From Trichopria drosophilae (taxonomy: Eukaryota; Arthropoda; Insecta; Hymenoptera; Diapriidae): a DNA stretch of 64,000 nucleotides. Both the position numbers and the translations under genes were made by a program. The notes under the pieces were generated by a model that ran no database searches, was not told the origin of the DNA, and worked only from the letters and a program-made list of their open reading frames with translations. Of the stretch, positions 58,498 to 64,000 are shown one piece after another. Position 1 is the stretch's first letter, and each line of letters opens with the position of its first letter. Location of the stretch: positions 94,458,501 through 94,522,500 of the forward strand of contig CM059585.1 of NCBI GenBank assembly GCA_030407085.1, given 5' to 3'.

Positions 58498-61400
58498 TTT
58501 ATTTACATTGGTATTGTTGAGATTAAAAACCATTAGAGCCAGTATTCATGAGTTTTCCATTGAATTTTATTTATTTAGTGTAAGCCTATTATCATATTAG
58601 GATAGTAAACCTAGCTAAAGAATAATTTTCGCCGACTACCGTTTAGACTTGTGGTAAATTCTATTCTAAAATTTGTTTTAGTGATATTGGATAGTGACAT
58701 GACATTGGAAACCATCGAATGCCTATATGAATCGTTGATTTTAGTTTCATGTCAGATCAATGTCAGGGATTTAAACTTTCACTCAGACTTTCCATTCAGC
58801 ATCTTTTAATCCAAGACAAGCGTTGCAAGGAGAATGCTTATGAAATTGACCTGGATACTTGCGTTTTTATTGTGTTGAGCCCTATTCAAAAGAACCCTTT
58901 TCAAGTGCATTAAGACGTGCACCTGCTAGTAATGATCTTATTTTCAATTTCGGGTCATCAAAAAAGAATGTTATGCCATTTGATGATGTTTTAAAATTAA
59001 TATATTAAGTTAAATGGGTGTACGTTTGATACCTAAAAAGTGAATCTCTACATGTAATTACTGACAATAATAAATGTAATTTTTTTTAACAAGATTATTA
59101 GTTCTGTTTAAACGTCGTTAATTTAAAGAATTTTGATTTTGCAACTAACAAATATCATAATGTTAGAACACCACAAAGATACATGAAGAAATGTAATGGA
59201 AGAAATGTATGTAAGAAATCTTCAATGCCATAAAGATGTATTTCAACACAAACTAAATCACGGTTTCCAATAAGTATTCATTATATGTTTTATCAATTTT
59301 CACTGTATCACAATATCCCTGATGACTTAATGCTACATTATTTGACAAATCATATTCATAAAACGTACACATAGTAATGTGGATTACTGGAGAAATGTGA
59401 TCTTACGAAGATGATACGATACCTCGCAAACGTGAATGTCTCGTCCTTTCTCTTATTCCTAAGAAGTCATCACATTTATTTCGTTAAAGGAGGGGGGAAA
59501 CCTGTTTGCCGTGGGATTTGTACTCTCAAAGTTTCAAGGGAGTATTGAAACTGATAGCGGGATTTGGTAACTTTTATCAATGAATGTTGTTATAAACATC
59601 ATTAAATCTGATTAATTGAAAACAGTTGTCCGGGATAAAATAGTCGTTAAAGCTAGACGATGTCATTCTTTTCCATACTGAATTTCTTACTGAATTGTAA
59701 ATATTGCGCTGTTGTCTCTATATGCTATTTATTGCATCACCTGTATTAAACAAATTAAAGACAAATAAGACCAAAAGGTTATGTCAAATCATAAAGAGAT
59801 GGCGCAATAGAAAGCCTGCAGAGTCAGGTGTATTAAAGATGCATCAGATATTGGGGTATTTTAAGTTCTCCCATTTGAAAAGTGTCTTTGAAAAGTTTGT
59901 TTGAAAAGTAGTTTGGTGTATTAAAAATATACGACCTAAAAGTTTGGAAAAGTATCATGTAAGCATAACAGTATTGCATGTTGTCAAACCTAACCTAACC
60001 TTTGTAGCAATCGGACGTTAACTTGGTTTATGAAAGAGTAAAGACAACCTGCAAACATTGTTTATAAAGGGTAGTTTACAGGTTATGTTTCTCATATACT
60101 TCTTATCCTGTAATTGTGTTTCAGAATGTTTGTAATTTGAATTAGAATTATTTTTAATATCTTGCTGTGTTTTAGTCATACATTGAATAAAGTGGCAGAA
60201 AATTACAGTAATGTGCAGAATATTATAAGTAAATATTTAATTTGAGCCGTTATTATCAAAGTTTGTACAGGATTGTCATTATGGTTAACAACTATGTATT
60301 ATATAAGTCTAGTTTTAAGAATGAAGTTTTTTTCAGTGGGTACATAATTTGGTCTCACTGCTTGGTGCTAATTTACTGTGCTACTCTCTAATTTAGAATA
60401 ACTGAAAATTACTTTTGTGATGTTCATAAGTTTAGATTTATATAATTGCTAAACTTGTGAACAACTTATAAATTACAATAAGTATGTCAAAAGTATCGAG
60501 TCCGCAGGTAAATAGCATTTTTTGTACCTAAGGTGCAAAATGACATTTTGAGCACCGTTGGTTAACCGTTAGATAATCGACCGAGGGTGTATATATTATA
60601 TAATATAATACAGTGTTGTGTCTGTGATATGGATAACATTTTTTTGCTACATAGGGGGCAGAGTGCGATGAAGAGCTTTGGTATTGTGGTAAAAATGCGA
60701 AATTGTTGAACATTCTTTAATATGTTTACAGTACTCATTCCTCTCCCTTTAATTATTTTCACTGATCGTCTATATATAATATAAATGGTACCGGCTATTA
60801 TTTATCAATATAATATCGGACCAGATTAGATCCTCTTAATTAAACCGTTGCAAACTTAAAGCTTAGTTTTCGCATCAAGAATGTAAATATTGATACCACA
60901 GGTAATTTTGCAAATCTAAGACACCAATTGAAAATAAATCTGTGAGATACTCGTTATGATCTTTGTTCCACCAAACAGACTTCCAGAAAATAGAATTCAT
61001 CTTCAATAAAGATAATGTGTCTTACCCTTTTCCAGAAACCAATAGATTTGTAATTAACCAGTGCATCTCGACAATTAGTTATTACTACATTGCAAGATAA
61101 GTTCTGAAACGACTTCTTAATATGAAGCTATCGTTTTCTATTTGCAAGAAGAAACAAAAATAAAATACCCGCATTGTATACTTCCGAAAATTTTAAAATC
61201 GCTTTGAGACCAATCTGGCGCCAGATGGGTAGCATACATATATGATCTGACTTTTTGATCTTGGACGCAGATGTATTATTGAAGGTAGTGTCGATTGTGC
61301 TGGATAATAAAATACAAAGGGCACATTAAGCATATTGTAAACAGTGCTCACTAGCGATGCTGTGTTAATGCAAATGAACGCCAGACGTTGAACGTTATTT

Positions 61401-64000
61401 TCAACATTTTTATCGACCGTCGTCGAAGAATCTCGTAAGTAAATCTATTGGTTATGTGCTGAGGAATGTTAACGGGACCTGAGTAGACTCATTTTTTAAA
61501 CAATACCTGTTTCTGTATATTTTTTATAATTTAAACAACAAATTTTTTATTCCAGGTTCATTTCTATATATTGATGGCTACTTGGTGTATATAATTATTA
61601 TCTGAAATATCAGTACCAATATTTTTTATCAAGACTAACAATCATTATATTTAGACCTCACTTGATAAAAATATTTTGAGTGAAATGTCCGCTAAAAAAA
61701 TGATTCCTTATTACAATGGGTGACCAATAAGATATAATGCAATACGAATGTGTTATCAAGAAGTGTCACGAATGATTAATTGAGGCGTGATTTCAGATTG
61801 TCCAGGGTACCAACGATGCATAGGCTGCGAGTTTAGGGTTTAAAAATTTATAATTAATTACATTGGCGATATTCTGAGATGAACATCTTCAAACTCGTGA
61901 ATCATTTTAAAATCGTAACCAGTAGGGGTGTGGTATCAGATCCTATCATTCTATATTGCCAATCTTATGAACACCTAAATTATTATTTACGTTGTGTTTT
62001 GGAAGGAAACTTTACAAAATATAAAGTTCACTTCAATATGTCACTTTCAGTCATTTTTTATGTATATTTGAATATGGAAAATTTGCATTGTAATGGTAGA
62101 CTGCAATTTCGTATGTCAACTATGCAAGCGCTTTCAGCGAGAACATTAAAACCTCCAACACCGGAAGCTAGTGCGTCCAATGCAGGAGATTAACGTTGCA
62201 TGTATGGAGTTTTCTCGTGCTCTGCAACAACAGTGAAAGTACAGACGAGGGCAACGTACCTTCAGAATAGGTGAATACCCTATCCTGACCGCTACACGTC
62301 ATAAAGGAGAAGAATGCGTTCATGCTCACAAATTTCAGATTCAATCACCGTTGCTATCACGATTTATATCTTTGAAGCTTTTGGCTTCCTCCGTAATGAG
62401 AATTTGAATATCTGCAAATTTCATTTATGTTTCATAGATCATGCTCCAAAGGTGATAGAAAGTAAAATTCCATTTTTCATTTCGCGACTGGAAATTACTG
62501 GAGGTTTTTTTTTATAGATGAAGATTGTGATAATTTAAAACTTTTTCATGAACATCATTAAAAATAGAGAAATAGAAATTTGAACTTTCTGTGATGTAAG
62601 TAAAAACTGAAACCTTGCTCATCGTAACTAATTCCAGATATGGACCCAGCACAAGAGAGCAATAAGTGGGATGTACTAGGATATCCTTAGGCATATAGGG
62701 ATTGGACAATACGTTCCCGTGGATGTAGTAGGGGTGTTCCACGGAGCATGCGCAGACGAATCGCACTTATGGGGTGGGGATGTAGACATTGCGCAGTATA
62801 AGCAGTATAACAGACGAGTGGTTACAGAAAGCAGAAATAAATCATTATAACGAAATTGATTGTTAAATTAACCGCGATAAGTCAAATCTGCAAATACTTT
62901 GGTAAGATTAAACAAGAACAATTTCTTATAAACGAAAGAGGAAACATATTTTTACAATCCCATTTTATATTACATGCCAGCTTTCACGATTGTATCGCTG
63001 TGAAGATCTAAAAACACCGTCACGCTTTTCTCTTTCGAAAAATATTCTGACGGCGCTCAGTGAATGCAACGGAATGCGTTCAAGTAGAAACCCCTTTCAC
63101 TATTGTCGACTCATGCCTTTCACCTGGGTTAAAAATTTTTCTCTCGTACTTCCACCTCTTTCATCGTAGATACAACGAGATTGAATGCTTGGTTAGACAA
63201 GGTTTATGATTGGTGGACCGATATGTGGGTTGGATCAATGTATACAGTGGGTGTCGCAATTTTCTTTAAAGCATTAACGAAGGGTACACGAACTACCCCA
63301 ACTACGGATTAGCCACAAACATAACAGACTCAGTGGACTGTATTTTCTTACACTGACGCGATTTATATTTCATGTCATTTCTTATCTTATCGCATATAAA
63401 CTGCTATTATAACTGAGCGGAAATTCAATGATAAATCATCAAATTACATTTACATAGCCTTATGCAAAACATCGATATCGTATATATTTTATGCAGCCCA
63501 CGCGTATTTATTTGCGATATTTGCATTTAACATGATAGGCTGTCATATGATAATATTCACAACATCTTAAATGAACTTTAACGTCATAAATTTCCATAGT
63601 CTTTTGAATATTCAGTTCGGAACAGGTTTTTCGATTATTCGTCATCGAAAAATATAACGTGACACTAAAGACGAGCCTTTCATATTCAAAATAATAGATG
63701 TATATTTGTTTTGTTCGCGTACTCGAAAATAATAATGATATGAATAGTGGATTAATTTGACTTAGATATATGCACAGACATTTGCAGCTTATGTGCGTGT
63801 AAATATACGGGACCGGGCGTAAGTAGGAAGAGCAGGAGACATGCATTTATTAGCCCATGCCATATACGGGGATGATTGATTGGAGCTTTCCCCCTACGTG
63901 CGGATGTAGGTGTAACGTTCATTATAATTTTGATCCGGAGCTCAGTCGCAATGTTTTAATATGATAATATTAGTACAAATTTATTGAATATTGCATAAGT
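58498..64000. other. Unassigned AT-rich sequence to the window end
   Basis: I see no gene, RNA or repeat family in this 5.5-kb stretch. Small items: CCTAACCTAACC at about 59991-60002 (two telomere-like units only), a CATGCGCAGACG NRF1-like half near 62747, and a less AT-rich patch at 62640-62830. Open frames up to 112 codons (63508-63846, minus) are rich in Y, I, S and F, as expected by chance. Confidence 0.45.

Noticed and set aside
59989..60003. Telomere-like CCTAACCTAACC
   Set aside because: Only two units of the arthropod-type CCTAA repeat; too short to be an interstitial telomere tract.
63508..63846. 112-codon minus-strand frame
   Set aside because: Composition (Y, I, S, F, C-rich) and lack of any motif fit a chance frame.

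Overview
The window is eukaryotic, AT-rich, non-coding DNA. It most resembles intergenic or intronic sequence from an arthropod, probably an insect. The evidence is long in-frame stops on both strands, no operon-like gene packing, many miniature inverted-repeat elements with TA, TTAA or 3-4 bp target duplications, tRNA-derived remnants, a very long (AG)n tract, and retained CpG dinucleotides. I cannot name the species from sequence alone. I recognise no complete protein-coding gene. Nearly all short open frames are chance frames or fall inside repeats. The best coding-like relic is an acidic open frame at 22996-23283, followed by AATAAA signals and an A-rich tail.

Layout. At 1-2.9 kb there is a palindromic hairpin, a 96-bp GTGCGTAAAGT palindrome and two adjacent minus-strand tRNA-like remnants. 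At 2.9-5.1 kb a 2.2-kb element with matching terminal inverted repeats carries several smaller inverted-repeat insertions. At 6.7-7.9 kb there is a 1.2-kb terminal-inverted-repeat element. At 9.1-10.9 kb there is a large foldback with arms of two different ages. At 12.9-14.5 kb lie two copies of a repeat that returns as a foldback near 31 kb. At 15.1-16.8 kb three inverted-repeat elements are nested in each other. At 17.5-18.8 kb a foldback has one arm interrupted by a younger miniature element. At 26.7-27.3 kb a CAGGGTG-ended element has two internal tandem units rich in AAGGTCA motifs. At 28.6-29.3 kb is the (AG)n tract. At 29.5-32.2 kb there is a 258-bp duplicated segment, a foldback and a TTAA-flanked element. 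At 34.3-35.3 kb a foldback encloses an alternating tandem repeat. Two copies of a 1.15-kb element lie in the same orientation at 37.6 and 57.3 kb. Smaller elements lie at 41.7, 44.6, 47.3, 51.5 and 52.9 kb. The last 5.5 kb show nothing I can assign.

Two patterns run across the window. First, a degenerate repeat with a period of about 120-123 bp occurs at seven or more places in both orientations. Its best copies carry paired AANATGGCGG motifs, which match the YY1/Pho consensus. Second, long inverted repeats are unusually dense, with arms of about 130 to 540 bp. If transcribed they would form long hairpin RNAs, so the window could be a source of small interfering RNA. Both functional readings are inference; the repeat structures themselves are visible in the sequence.
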